A stretch of 33,342 nt of DNA, from the NCBI RefSeq assembly GCF_003859945.1, contig NZ_RQYM01000016.1, positions 1 through 33,342 of the forward strand, given 5' to 3'. Below the pieces are notes generated by a model, which did no database searches, was not told where the DNA came from, and was given only the letters and a program-made list of their open reading frames with translations. The position numbers and the translations under genes were made by a program. Origin of the DNA: Leucobacter sp. OH1287. GTDB taxonomy: Bacteria > Actinomycetota > Actinomycetes > Actinomycetales > Microbacteriaceae. This document shows, one piece after another, positions 7,162 through 16,235 of this stretch. Each line of letters begins with the position of its first letter. Position 1 is the stretch's first letter.

Positions 7162-7890
7162 CTAGTGGATCCGCCCCATCGACACCGCCTCGTCGCCCTC
7201 GTTGTTAACAACCGCCGCAAGCATGGCGGTTAGGCCTCGAACGATATCGGGCAGCGGCAGTGACGGTTTATCGCTATCGGCTGGCACTTGTTCGGGGACG
7301 AAGGGAACGTGCACAAACCCGGCGCGCACAAACCCACCCGGGGCAGCAGCACCAGCACCACCAGCTACATCAGCGACACCAGCACCACCATCAGCCCCAT
7401 CAGCCCCACCAGCACCGCCAATCTCACCGGTCGCGAGATAGTGCAGAACGCTGTACATCAGATAGTTGCAGACGTAGCTGCCCGCGGAATATGACAGACT
7501 GGCGGGAACACCCTGCTCTTTCGCGGCGTTAACCATCGCCTTCACCGGCAGCGTCGCAAAGTACGCCGCCGGGCCGTCAGCGGCAACCGGTTCATCAACC
7601 GGTTGCTGGCCGGCGTTGTCGGCGATTACGGCGTCGATGAGGTTGATCGCGACTCGCTCGGGTGTGAGGCACTCGGATCCACCCGCCTGCCCGACACAGA
7701 CGACCGCGTCGGGTTGCTGCTCTGCGATGATAGCAGCAACCCTCGCGCCCGCCTCACCAAACACGGTTGGCACCTCGGCGGTGATAATCTCGGCGCCGGC
7801 AATAACCGGCGGCAGCTGCTTCACAGCCAACAGCGCCGGATTAACCGTCTCGCCACCGAACGGGTCAAAACCCGTCACCAGGATTTTCAC
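7162..7890 (-). CDS. pcp: Pyroglutamyl-peptidase I with low-complexity insertion
   Basis: This cysteine peptidase (family C15) removes N-terminal pyroglutamate from peptides in the cytosol. The 242-residue sequence shows the conserved start TGFDPFGGETVNPA, the catalytic Glu78 in TPERVAINLIDA, Cys141 in SAGSYVCNYLMY and His194 in GFVHVPFVPEQ. Typical members have about 215 residues with ~24 residues between Cys and His. Here the spacing is 53 because of a Gly/Ala/Asp-rich insertion at about 158-186 encoded by trinucleotide-like repeats. The start is GTG 7890, overlapping the DUF885 stop in a GTGA junction, so translation is probably coupled. All catalytic residues are kept, so the enzyme is likely active. 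It is the last gene of the peptide operon. Confidence 0.93.
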   Translation of the reverse strand: MKILVTGFDPFGGETVNPALLAVKQLPPVIAGAEIITAEVPTVFGEAGARVAAIIAEQQPDAVVCVGQAGGSECLTPERVAINLIDAVIADNAGQQPVDEPVAADGPAAYFATLPVKAMVNAAKEQGVPASLSYSAGSYVCNYLMYSVLHYLATGEIGGAGGADGADGGAGVADVAGGAGAAAPGGFVRAGFVHVPFVPEQVPADSDKPSLPLPDIVRGLTAMLAAVVNNEGDEAVSMGRIH

Positions 7891-9584
7891 GCAAGCGCCC
7901 GCCTGAGGCTGTCAAGCCCCATAGTGCCGAGCTTCAGCGCCTCAGTGTGGAACTCCTTGAGGGATTTACCTGACGCGAGCGCCTCGTCACGCAGCTGTTC
8001 CCAGACGCGCTGACCAACCTTGTAGCTTGGCGCCTGCCCCGGCCAGCCGAGGTAGCGGTGGAACTCGAACTGCAGGTTACCCTCTTCAATGTCGAGGTTC
8101 TGTTTCAAGAACTCGTAGCCAGCGTCAGCCGTCCACACTCCCGAGTGCCCGATCTTTTCGGCCCAGTTCTCTGGGATTTCAAAGCCGCAGTGCACGCCAA
8201 TGTCAAAAACAACGCGGGCGGCACGCATCCGCTGCGCGTCCAACATACCCATGCGGTCGCCCGGATCGTTCAGGAACCCGAACTCTTCCATCAGGCGCTC
8301 AGCATACAGCGCCCAGCCCTCACCGTGACCGGAAACCCAAACACCCTCAGAGCGGTAAAGGTTGAGCGAGTCAGCCATCACAGTTGCGGTCGCAATCTGC
8401 AGGTGGTGGCCAGGAACACCCTCGTGGTAAACGGTTGAGGTTTCAGCCCAGGTGGTGAACTCGGTAACCCCCGGAGGAACCGACCACCACATCCGGCCTG
8501 GACGTTTAAAGTCGCTTGACGGACCAGTGTAGTAGATGCCGCCGTCCTGGGTTGGCGCGATCATACACTCAAGCTCCTGCATCGGCCCGGCGATCACAAA
8601 GTGTTCACCTGCGAGAGCCTTCACGGCCTCGTCGCTGAGACGCTGCATCCAGTCGCGCAGCGCGTCAGTGCCGTGCAGTTTCCGTGCCGGGTCAGAGTTC
8701 AGAACCTCTTTCGCCTCAGCGATTGAGGCACCCTCTTTAATCTCGCCCGCAACACGCTCCTGCTCGGCGATAATCCTGTCGAGCTCGGCAACACCCCAGC
8801 GGTATGTTTCGGCGAGATCCACGTCAGCGCCGAGGAAGCTGCGCAGGTGCAGACGGTAGCGGTCCTCCCCAACCGCGTCCCCCTCCGGCGCAATCGGCAG
8901 CAGCCGCTCTTGCAGGTAGTTTGCGAGGTCGGTGAATGCACGCTTTGCGCTGGTTGCGGCGGCGGTTGCGCGATCCGCAAGCCCCTCATCGGCAGCAATT
9001 GCCGCCTTGGCGAGATCGTCGAAGAAGCCACCGTCTTTGCCATAGTCGTTGAACTGCTCAACCAGCAGACGCACCTGGCGGGCGGCCGCAACACTGCCCG
9101 CCTTAGCGTAGTGTTCAAGCGTCTCGGTAAAACTCGCGAGCGCCCCCGCCACGTTTTCGAGCCTGCCGACGATGTTGCTGTGGTCGGCCGCGCTCTCCTG
9201 CGGCATCAGGTCAAACACCATTCGCACCTCGTGCGGGATGGTTGCGAGCGGATTCAGCTCCCAGAAGCCGAGACCAGCCTCGTCCTGTTCAACAATCAGG
9301 CCGAGGCGCTCCTGCATCACATCAATGGTGATCTCGTCCTGGCGGTCTGCCGGGGTTGCCTCCGCGAGCTCCGCGAGGGTTTCACGCGCCGCATCAACAT
9401 ACTGTTTCAGGCCGGCTGGGCTGTAGTCTGCGTACTCGGTTTCACGACCAGTGCGACCAACGGTGGTGGCAAATGCGGGATCCAGCTCCAGGATCCGCTC
9501 GTGATAGCGGTTGGCGATCTCGTCAACCTTGGTTTTGTCTCGAACGATTTTCAGCTGCTCTGGCAGCTCAAAAGACAGAGTCAT
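7887..9584 (-). CDS. DUF885 family metallopeptidase-like protein
   Basis: This 565-residue protein belongs to the DUF885 family, whose members carry a HExxxxHH zinc-peptidase-like signature. Here it reads VYHEGVPGHHLQIA in the C-terminal third. The long helical N-terminal region and the end (FHTEALKLGTMGLDSLRRALA) are typical. I chose ATG 9584 because AGGAAC lies upstream at good spacing; a longer frame to 9704 adds 40 arginine-rich residues unlike the family. It sits between peptide-transporter genes and pcp, with a GTGA overlap to pcp, so it probably hydrolyses imported peptides. No signal peptide is seen, so it should be cytosolic. Substrate is unknown. Confidence 0.85.
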   Translation of the reverse strand: MTLSFELPEQLKIVRDKTKVDEIANRYHERILELDPAFATTVGRTGRETEYADYSPAGLKQYVDAARETLAELAEATPADRQDEITIDVMQERLGLIVEQDEAGLGFWELNPLATIPHEVRMVFDLMPQESAADHSNIVGRLENVAGALASFTETLEHYAKAGSVAAARQVRLLVEQFNDYGKDGGFFDDLAKAAIAADEGLADRATAAATSAKRAFTDLANYLQERLLPIAPEGDAVGEDRYRLHLRSFLGADVDLAETYRWGVAELDRIIAEQERVAGEIKEGASIAEAKEVLNSDPARKLHGTDALRDWMQRLSDEAVKALAGEHFVIAGPMQELECMIAPTQDGGIYYTGPSSDFKRPGRMWWSVPPGVTEFTTWAETSTVYHEGVPGHHLQIATATVMADSLNLYRSEGVWVSGHGEGWALYAERLMEEFGFLNDPGDRMGMLDAQRMRAARVVFDIGVHCGFEIPENWAEKIGHSGVWTADAGYEFLKQNLDIEEGNLQFEFHRYLGWPGQAPSYKVGQRVWEQLRDEALASGKSLKEFHTEALKLGTMGLDSLRRALA

Positions 9585-9684
9585 CTTTGTTCCTATTCTT
9601 TCTTCAGCTTTACGATTAACCCGCCGCGGCATCCGCACCGCGCGGCAGTCGCTCCGGCGATACCCGCCGACGCGGTGCCTCCGT

Positions 9685-9734
9685 AACAGAGGTCGGGTGC
9701 CCATCTAATCGACAAGCACCCGACCCTATCTGTT
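9685..9734 (-). terminator. Long intercistronic stem-loop after the transporter ATPase gene
   Basis: AACAGA plus GGTCGGGTGC pairs with GCACCCGACC plus TCTGTT: a 16-bp stem with a three-base bulge and a 15-base loop, directly after the ATPase stop codon. It lacks a T-run, so it may be a processing or 3'-stabilising element that separates transporter from peptidase expression rather than a full terminator. Confidence 0.5.
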
Positions 9735-11477
9735 CTACTGCAGCCCGGTCACCCCGAGAATCCGGTTGCGCTCTTCACGCTTGGAGCGCTGTTCATCTGG
9801 ATCCGGAACCGGCGCCGCCGCCAGCAGACGCTTCGTGTAGTCCGCCTGCGGGTTGTGCAGCACATCGGCTGTTTTTCCGCTCTCAACTTCACGGCCGTCC
9901 TTCAACACCAGCACCTTGTGCGCCAGCATATCAACAACCGCCAGGTCGTGTGACACGAACAGACACGCAAAACCATACTGGCTCTGCAGCTCCGCAAACA
10001 TGTCAAGCACCGCCGCCTGCACAGACACGTCCAACGCGCTGGTTGGCTCGTCAGCGATCAGCACGTCCGGGTCGAGGGTCAGCGCACGCGCAATCGAGAT
10101 ACGCTGCCGCTGTCCACCGGAGAGCTCGTGCGGGTAACGGTTGACGGTTGAGCGAGGCAGTCGAACCGCATCAAGCAGCTCATAAACCCGCTCCAGCCTA
10201 GACTTTTTATCGCCAACCTTGTGGATCACCATCGGCTCGGCAATGACGTCACCGATCGGGAAGCGCGGATCCAGCGAGGCTGCCGGATCCTGGAAGACCA
10301 CGCCGATCTGCTTACGCATCGCGCGGGTCTCCGCCTTGCTGAGGCTTGTCAGCTCCCTGCCGTACAGCTTCATGCTGCCCTGGGTGATCGGCAAAAGCCC
10401 GAGCACGCTCTTCGCGATTGTCGACTTACCGGAGCCCGACTCGCCCACCAGGCCGAGAATCTCACCCGGCGCAACCGTGAACGACACGTCATGCACAACC
10501 ACGTTCTTCTTGCCGCGGTGCTCATAGGCGATGGAGATGCTCTTCGCTGCAACCGCGTACTCAGCGCCGGCCTTAACCGCGTTGGTTACCGGTTCCGGCA
10601 CTGCAACCTCCAGGCTCTCGCCCAGTTTTGGCACGGATCCGAGCAGTCGCTGTGTGTACGGGTGCTGCGGGTTCTGCATCACCTGGTGCACGTCGCCGCT
10701 CTCAACCAGCTCGCCGCGCAGCATCACACAAACACGATCCGCCATGTCCGCTACAACACCCATGTTGTGGGTGATCAGCAGAATACCGGTGTTGAGTTTG
10801 TCTTTCAGGCTGCGCAGCAGCTCCAGGATCTCGGCCTGCACTGTCACGTCAAGCGCGGTGGTTGGCTCGTCCGCAATAATCACCTCCGGTGAGCAGCTGA
10901 GCGCCATCGCGATCACAATACGCTGCCGCTGACCGCCAGAGAACTGGTGCGGATACTGCTTCAGACGGTTAACCGCGTCGGGGATACCCACCATCTCCAG
11001 CAGCTCAACCGCGCGGCGCTTTGCCTCGTTTCCGAAAGCAACACCGTGCACGTTGAGCGACTCCATCAGCTGATCGCCGACGGTGAGAACCGGGTTGAGA
11101 GCGGTCATCGGCTCCTGGAACACCATTGCAACGCGGCTGCCGCGGATCCGCCGCAGCTGCCCCGGTGACATCTTCAGGACATCGTCATCACCGAGCAAAA
11201 CTTTGCCGGTAATGTTGGCGTTGTAGGGTAGAAGACCCATCGCTGTTGAGCTTGTAACTGACTTACCTGAGCCAGACTCACCGACCAGCGCAACGACCTC
11301 GCCCGGGTGCACATCGAAGCTGACACCCTTCACCGCATCAACAACACCGAACTCGGTGTCGAAGCTAACCGCCACGTGCTGGAAAGACAGAATAGGCTTA
11401 CCACCCCGATCATCGTGGCGATAAACCACGTTGGTTGAGGTTGTTACAGCCGGCATGTCACGTTTTTTAGCGCACAT
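9735..11477 (-). CDS. Peptide ABC transporter, fused double ATP-binding subunit (DppD-DppF type)
   Basis: This protein energises peptide import and joins the two ATPase subunits that are separate in E. coli Dpp/Opp. Each half of the 580-residue chain has Walker A (GESGSGKS), Q-loop (VFQEPMTALNP; VFQDPAASLDP), signature (FSGGQRQR; LSGGQRQR) and Walker B (VIIADEPT; VLIADEPT). The first half is DppD-like, ending in the oligopeptide-transporter C-terminal segment (HPYTQRLLGSVP); the second is DppF-like. The ATG at 11477 follows AGGAGG and overlaps the permease stop by 11 bases. Fused versions are common in actinobacteria. Substrate class (peptides) is inferred from the whole operon. Confidence 0.93.
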   Translation of the reverse strand: MCAKKRDMPAVTTSTNVVYRHDDRGGKPILSFQHVAVSFDTEFGVVDAVKGVSFDVHPGEVVALVGESGSGKSVTSSTAMGLLPYNANITGKVLLGDDDVLKMSPGQLRRIRGSRVAMVFQEPMTALNPVLTVGDQLMESLNVHGVAFGNEAKRRAVELLEMVGIPDAVNRLKQYPHQFSGGQRQRIVIAMALSCSPEVIIADEPTTALDVTVQAEILELLRSLKDKLNTGILLITHNMGVVADMADRVCVMLRGELVESGDVHQVMQNPQHPYTQRLLGSVPKLGESLEVAVPEPVTNAVKAGAEYAVAAKSISIAYEHRGKKNVVVHDVSFTVAPGEILGLVGESGSGKSTIAKSVLGLLPITQGSMKLYGRELTSLSKAETRAMRKQIGVVFQDPAASLDPRFPIGDVIAEPMVIHKVGDKKSRLERVYELLDAVRLPRSTVNRYPHELSGGQRQRISIARALTLDPDVLIADEPTSALDVSVQAAVLDMFAELQSQYGFACLFVSHDLAVVDMLAHKVLVLKDGREVESGKTADVLHNPQADYTKRLLAAAPVPDPDEQRSKREERNRILGVTGLQ

Positions 11478-12594
11478 CAGAACCTCCTGCTGAGCTTGCC
11501 TTAGCAGGCTCGGTGTCTACCGTCTTTTTCTTGGCGGCAGTGTCTTTAGCGTAGGCATCAAGCGCTTCTTTCCGGCCAAACAGGCCAAGCAGCCGACGCT
11601 TCTTAAGCTTGCCGGACTGGCGTGGGTCAAACGCATCACGCAGACCATCACCGATGAAGTTAACCGACAGGGTGACCGCAAGGATCATCAAGCCTGGCCA
11701 CCAGAACAGCCACGGCCGGTTGGTGAACGCCGCCTCGTTCTGGCTAATCAGAAGGCCGAGCGAGGTATCCGGCGCCTTCACACCGAAGCCGAGGTATGAC
11801 AGCGAGGTCTCAAGCAGAATCGCCGCTGAGATAGCGAAGGTTGCGTTAACCACAATCACACCGATGGTGTTTGGCAGCAGGTGTTTGAAGATCACGCGAG
11901 ACGGTTTTGCACCCATCGAAATGGCTGCCGCAACAAACTCTTTCTCACGCAGCGACAATACCTCACCGCGAATCAGACGGGCAAGCGACGTCCAGGTGAC
12001 AAGACCGAGCATAACCGCTAGCGGCAGAATACCGCCTTTGGTGAAAACAGATGACAGTTTACCGAGCACAGCTGCGATAGCCAGCAGCGGGATCACAATC
12101 ACCAGATCGGTCATACGCATCAGCACTGCGTCAACCCAGCCACGGAAGTATCCGGATATAGCGCCGATAATCGCACCGATCGCGGTTGAGGTGAGCCCCA
12201 CCACGAAAGCAATAATCAGAGACTGCTGGGTTCCACGCATAACCATCGCGAAGTAGTCACGTCCAAGGTGGTCCTGACCCATCGGGTGTCCGGCAGCGAT
12301 GCTTGGCACACCGCCATTGATTACCGAGCCTGTTGACTTATAGTTCTTGTCCCACCAGCCCGGAATGTTGTCACCCAGGCCAATCGATGTGAAAGCGAGA
12401 ATGATCACGATAATAAGCACAACCGATGAAATCATCGCGGCCTTGTGACTGCGGAAACGCCGCCACACCATCTGACCCTGGCTGTATGACTTGTCAGTAT
12501 TCTTACGCAGTTTTGCATCCTCAACCTCAGCAAGGTTGTTAATGTCAATACTGCTCGTGTTTGGAGTGTTATTTTGTGTAGACATGGCACTCAC
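11467..12594 (-). CDS. Peptide ABC transporter permease, DppC/OppC type
   Basis: This inner-membrane subunit of 375 residues has a cytoplasmic N-terminus with the OppC_N segment (GQMVWRRFRSHKAAMISSVV), about six membrane helices and the permease coupling loop EFVAAAISMGAKPSRVIFKHLLPN that docks with the ATPase. A charged Lys/Ala tail of about 40 residues follows the last helix. GTG at 12594 is preferred because AAGGA lies seven bases upstream and the start overlaps the stop of the preceding permease; an ATG three codons later is possible. Confidence 0.92.
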   Translation of the reverse strand: MSAMSTQNNTPNTSSIDINNLAEVEDAKLRKNTDKSYSQGQMVWRRFRSHKAAMISSVVLIIVIILAFTSIGLGDNIPGWWDKNYKSTGSVINGGVPSIAAGHPMGQDHLGRDYFAMVMRGTQQSLIIAFVVGLTSTAIGAIIGAISGYFRGWVDAVLMRMTDLVIVIPLLAIAAVLGKLSSVFTKGGILPLAVMLGLVTWTSLARLIRGEVLSLREKEFVAAAISMGAKPSRVIFKHLLPNTIGVIVVNATFAISAAILLETSLSYLGFGVKAPDTSLGLLISQNEAAFTNRPWLFWWPGLMILAVTLSVNFIGDGLRDAFDPRQSGKLKKRRLLGLFGRKEALDAYAKDTAAKKKTVDTEPAKASSAGGSDVR

Positions 12595-14108
12595 ACTCGA
12601 ATCCTTGGGTCAAGCACGGCATACAGGATGTCTGCCAGCAGGTTGAACAAAATTGCTGTGAAGCCGGTAATCACAAAGAACGCCATAACCGGGTGTGGAT
12701 CTACGTGGGTCAGCGCACTGCTGAACAGGTCACCCATTCCCTTCCAGCCGAACACCTTCTCTGTGATAACCGCGCCACCGATCAAACCGGCGAAATCGAA
12801 CGCCATAATGGTTGTGATCGGGATTAGCGAGTTACGGAAAGCGTGCTTCAGAATAACCTGTCGCTCGTTCAAGCCCTTCGCGCGTGCGGTGCGGATATAA
12901 TCCTGACGTGCAACCTCAAGCATTGAAGAGCGAGTGTAGCGAGAGTAACTAGCGATCGACACGAGTGTTAGCAGAATCGTTGGCAACAGCAGCTGCGTGC
13001 CCTTGTCAATGAAGTCCTCCCAGAATGTGCCCACGAAATTCGGGGTTTCTGAGCCAATTGTGCCGATCGGGCGTGGGATCCGCTCAAGATAGAGTGGCCA
13101 GTACGCCATCACCTTGTCAGCGAGGATTGCAATGCCAGTAATCACTGCGGTGATTGCACCAACCGTTGAGGCGACCTTCTTGGAATAGCCACCCACCAGC
13201 TGGCCGACAATAATGCCGACAACAACCGCTGTCACCGCGAGGGTAAAGATAATGAACCAGTTCGGATCATTCAGCAGGCTGAATGTTGCGAAGTATGCAA
13301 CCACACCGATTGCCGCGGTGATCGCGCCACTGAGCAGCACCTTACGGTTGTTTAGGCCAGCGAGCAGCACCGTTAGCAGCACCGCCGCACCAAAACCAAT
13401 GACAATGATGCCGAATGTTCCCAGGCGCGGTGCACGTGCAAAGTTTGTGAGATCAAACAGCACCATGCTAATAGCCACAAACCCAGCAGTAACACCGGCT
13501 GTTAGCAGGCGTCGTTTGGCGGATCCACCAAGCGCTGCCTGCAGCACAACCGCCGCTAATATTGCAACCAGTGCTATCGCTATCGGACTATAACTGGGGT
13601 CCGTGATCCAGTTATTGAAACCGATTGCGAGATACTCTTTTAGCAGCACAGCTGCCCAGAATACTGGCAAAGAGAAGAACAGGAAGGTAAGCAGTGTTAC
13701 AGCGTAATCAAGGCCAGAGTATTGCCTGATTGCGGTGATAATTCCGACTGCAACGCCGATAATAATAGCCAACAGAGTGGCGATAATTACCAGACGCAGT
13801 GTTGATGATGCAGCCAGTGCGAGAACCTCGTTAACGCTCTGACCGGAACGGTTCTTACCGAAATCACACTGTCCGATAAAGCAGCGTGAAACACCGGTAA
13901 GCCACGTCCAGTAGCGTTCATACCATGGCAGGTCAAGACCCATAGCTCGGGTGCGCTGCTGCATGAGGTGCTCACGGTTCTCTGCCGTGCTCTCGCGTAG
14001 ATCAGCGAGCGGATCGCCCGCGTTGATCACGAGCACAAACATCAGCAGGGATGCACCCAACATCACCAGCAGCGAACTGCCGAGTCTGCGCAAAATATAT
14101 TTCAACAT
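12591..14108 (-). CDS. Peptide ABC transporter permease, DppB/OppB type, expanded
   Basis: The ends are typical of DppB: MLKYILRRLGSSLLVMLGAS at the start and the coupling loop YIRTARAKGLNERQVILKHAFRN near 413-435, followed by FDFAGLIGGAVITEKVF and ADILYAVLDPRIRV. The protein has 505 residues where DppB has about 310-340. The excess is a block at roughly 170-335 containing about six additional hydrophobic helices between the helix ending in LAIGF and the TFWEDFIDKGTQLLLPTI segment. Reading is open throughout, so it is not a frameshift artefact. The function of the added membrane block is unknown. Confidence 0.9.
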   Translation of the reverse strand: MLKYILRRLGSSLLVMLGASLLMFVLVINAGDPLADLRESTAENREHLMQQRTRAMGLDLPWYERYWTWLTGVSRCFIGQCDFGKNRSGQSVNEVLALAASSTLRLVIIATLLAIIIGVAVGIITAIRQYSGLDYAVTLLTFLFFSLPVFWAAVLLKEYLAIGFNNWITDPSYSPIAIALVAILAAVVLQAALGGSAKRRLLTAGVTAGFVAISMVLFDLTNFARAPRLGTFGIIVIGFGAAVLLTVLLAGLNNRKVLLSGAITAAIGVVAYFATFSLLNDPNWFIIFTLAVTAVVVGIIVGQLVGGYSKKVASTVGAITAVITGIAILADKVMAYWPLYLERIPRPIGTIGSETPNFVGTFWEDFIDKGTQLLLPTILLTLVSIASYSRYTRSSMLEVARQDYIRTARAKGLNERQVILKHAFRNSLIPITTIMAFDFAGLIGGAVITEKVFGWKGMGDLFSSALTHVDPHPVMAFFVITGFTAILFNLLADILYAVLDPRIRV

Positions 14109-14158
14109 AGTGGTTAACTTTCTGTGCGGTTACTGGCCGTTTAGCAGTAACTCTTGCA

Positions 14159-14206
14159 TGCTAAACAAATGGCAGGCTCGGGAGTTATGGTTGCCCGAGC
14201 CTGCCA
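14159..14206 (-). terminator. Stem-loop between binding-protein and permease genes
   Basis: TGGCAGGCTCGGG (14170-14182) and CCCGAGCCTGCCA (14194-14206) form a 13-bp perfect stem, followed on the minus strand by TTTGTTT. It lies after the binding-protein stop. Such partial terminators let the binding protein be made in excess over the permeases. Confidence 0.75.
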
Positions 14207-14233
14207 CTTGTCATAGCTGACCGCTAACAGATA

Positions 14234-16048
14234 CTATTCAGCCTTGTTAACGAACGCCCACTGGTGCTGATTCCAAACCAGACCTGTCTGGGTTGAGTTT
14301 GCTCGGACGTTAGCCAGATCAGACGCGTTAGCCGCGATGCCTGGGTGTGCGTAGATTGGGAGGCTGAAGAGATCCTCCCACAGCAGCTTCTCAACCTCTT
14401 TCCGACCATCAACCTGCTTGTCACGGTCAACAGACGAGGCAACCTTCTTCCACGCAGCGTCTACCTCTGCGTTAGAGTACTTACCGTAGTTCTGTGGCTG
14501 ATCGGTGCTTGAAATGTTCTGACCGCTCACAACCTGACCTGAACCAGCCCATGCGAACAGTGCAATGTCGTAGTTACCGGCTGACAGGTCACCGTCTGGG
14601 CCGAAGAAGTTTTCTGCGCCCTGGTCAACAATCTCAAAGCCAGCCTGGTCACATGACTCTTTGATCAGCGCAACAGTGTCGCTGCGGCGAGGGTTTGGCT
14701 TGTTGTAACCAATGCGAACCTTTGGCTTGCTAACGCCTGACTTCTCAACGAGAGACTTAGCCTTCTTAATGTCAACCTCATCGTACTTGCCATCGTAAAT
14801 GTCACTTACGTAGTCTTTGTACTCTTTCTGGAAGTTGAAGAACTCGCCGCGTGAGTTAAGCACCTCAGCGTCTGGGTTAAGAGGCTTAATCAGGTTGTCA
14901 ACAATCTGCTGACGTGGAACACAGTAGGCGAATGCCTCGCGCAGTTCTTTGCTCTCTGCAAAGACACCGCCGCCGAAGTTGAAGTCAAGGTGCTCATAGG
15001 TCATGGTTGGGTACTGGTGAATAATCACTGAATCGCCCATGCCCTGCAGCTGGTTCAGGGTGTCAACTGTTGCCTGTGGCTCAATCGCGGTCAGATCGCG
15101 GTTCTGGAGAGCCTGTGCGTGGGTTGATGGATCGGCGATACGGATTGTGATGTTCTTGGTTGCTGGCGGTGTACCCCAGAACTTTTCGTTAGCCTCAAGG
15201 GTAACTGACTGGTTAGGTGAGAACGACTTGAGCTTGTATGGGCCGTATGACGGGTAGAGTGCCATATCGCCAAGCTTGGTGGTGACATCCCAACCGGTGT
15301 TCCAGAACTCAGCGGCTGCTTTGAGAGCCTCGCCGTCTTTGTTCTGTGCAGCGGTCAGCAGATCTTCTTTGCTCATACCCGCCTGCTCAGCTACGATGTG
15401 TGACGGCATGATACCACCCATCAGCAGCTCCCAGTCAGCGTATGGCTCGTTGAAGGTGATGGAGAACTCTTTAGAGTCAAAGTTCTCAAACTCAAGACCT
15501 CCGGTAACCTGCTCTCCGAGTGAGGTTGAAACCGGGTTGAATACGGTGTTGCCTGCTGCGTCCTTAGTCTCTGGGTTCTCAACAGCCCATTTGAAGACGT
15601 AGTCAGCAACGGTGATTGGGGTGCCGTCAGACCAGGTAGCATCCTTGTGAATTGTGTACTTCACCTTGAAAGGATCATCAGAAACTTTCTCGTAGCTTCC
15701 CATGTCCTTATTCTGGTAGATGGTGCCGTCGGTGCCGTAGTAGAAAAATGCGAGACCCGTCAGGTCGGTTACGTAACTGTTGTAGGTGCTGTAGTTGTCA
15801 GCGTGCAGGTTGTTGTATGAGGTGAAGTTGTCACCGCTGCCCCAGCGGATCTCACCGTCGGCGGTTTTGATGTCGCCGAGATCTGCGTAGCCGCTGTCTG
15901 TTGGCTCAACAGTGTACTGCTGGCCAGCAGCGACACCAACATCTTTGCCGCCAGAGGTTGCAGGTCCCTCTGGAGAACATGCTGAGAGTACCAGGGCAGA
16001 TGCTGCGCCTACAGCCAGTACACCTGTTATCTTTCTTGCTTTTGTCAT
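14234..16048 (-). CDS. Peptide-binding lipoprotein of the ABC transporter (SBP family 5)
   Basis: This extracytoplasmic protein (604 residues) captures peptides for the permeases encoded downstream. It starts with a lipoprotein signal (MTKARKITGVLAVGAASALV then LSAC, lipidation at Cys24), followed by an acidic low-complexity stretch. The body is of the DppA/OppA family: YEKVSDDPFKVKYTIHKDATWSDG and later GTPPATKNITIRI and AFAYCVPRQQI. ATG 16048 was chosen because AAGGAG lies about 8 bases upstream and the signal peptide begins there; a frame to 16108 adds 20 unrelated residues. It is the first gene of the operon. GGATCC, frequent elsewhere, is absent here. Confidence 0.94.
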   Translation of the reverse strand: MTKARKITGVLAVGAASALVLSACSPEGPATSGGKDVGVAAGQQYTVEPTDSGYADLGDIKTADGEIRWGSGDNFTSYNNLHADNYSTYNSYVTDLTGLAFFYYGTDGTIYQNKDMGSYEKVSDDPFKVKYTIHKDATWSDGTPITVADYVFKWAVENPETKDAAGNTVFNPVSTSLGEQVTGGLEFENFDSKEFSITFNEPYADWELLMGGIMPSHIVAEQAGMSKEDLLTAAQNKDGEALKAAAEFWNTGWDVTTKLGDMALYPSYGPYKLKSFSPNQSVTLEANEKFWGTPPATKNITIRIADPSTHAQALQNRDLTAIEPQATVDTLNQLQGMGDSVIIHQYPTMTYEHLDFNFGGGVFAESKELREAFAYCVPRQQIVDNLIKPLNPDAEVLNSRGEFFNFQKEYKDYVSDIYDGKYDEVDIKKAKSLVEKSGVSKPKVRIGYNKPNPRRSDTVALIKESCDQAGFEIVDQGAENFFGPDGDLSAGNYDIALFAWAGSGQVVSGQNISSTDQPQNYGKYSNAEVDAAWKKVASSVDRDKQVDGRKEVEKLLWEDLFSLPIYAHPGIAANASDLANVRANSTQTGLVWNQHQWAFVNKAE

Positions 16049-16235
16049 TATGTGACTCCTTAGTCGAGTAGTAGCTTCGTTGCCCGTATAGCGTGACAAA
16101 CAAAACACCAGGGGTTGCTACTAATTTACCCAATAATCCCAGCTAAAACATAACTATTCTCAAAAAGCACAGCTGATTGTTATCGAGCCGTTACATTTCT
16201 ATGCGATCAAATGGAATAACCCGCAGAAAGACGGG

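Noticed and set aside
8847-9686. 279-codon plus-strand frame opposite the DUF885 gene
   Set aside because: Antisense shadow caused by codon bias; the minus strand carries the conserved HEGVPGHH protein.
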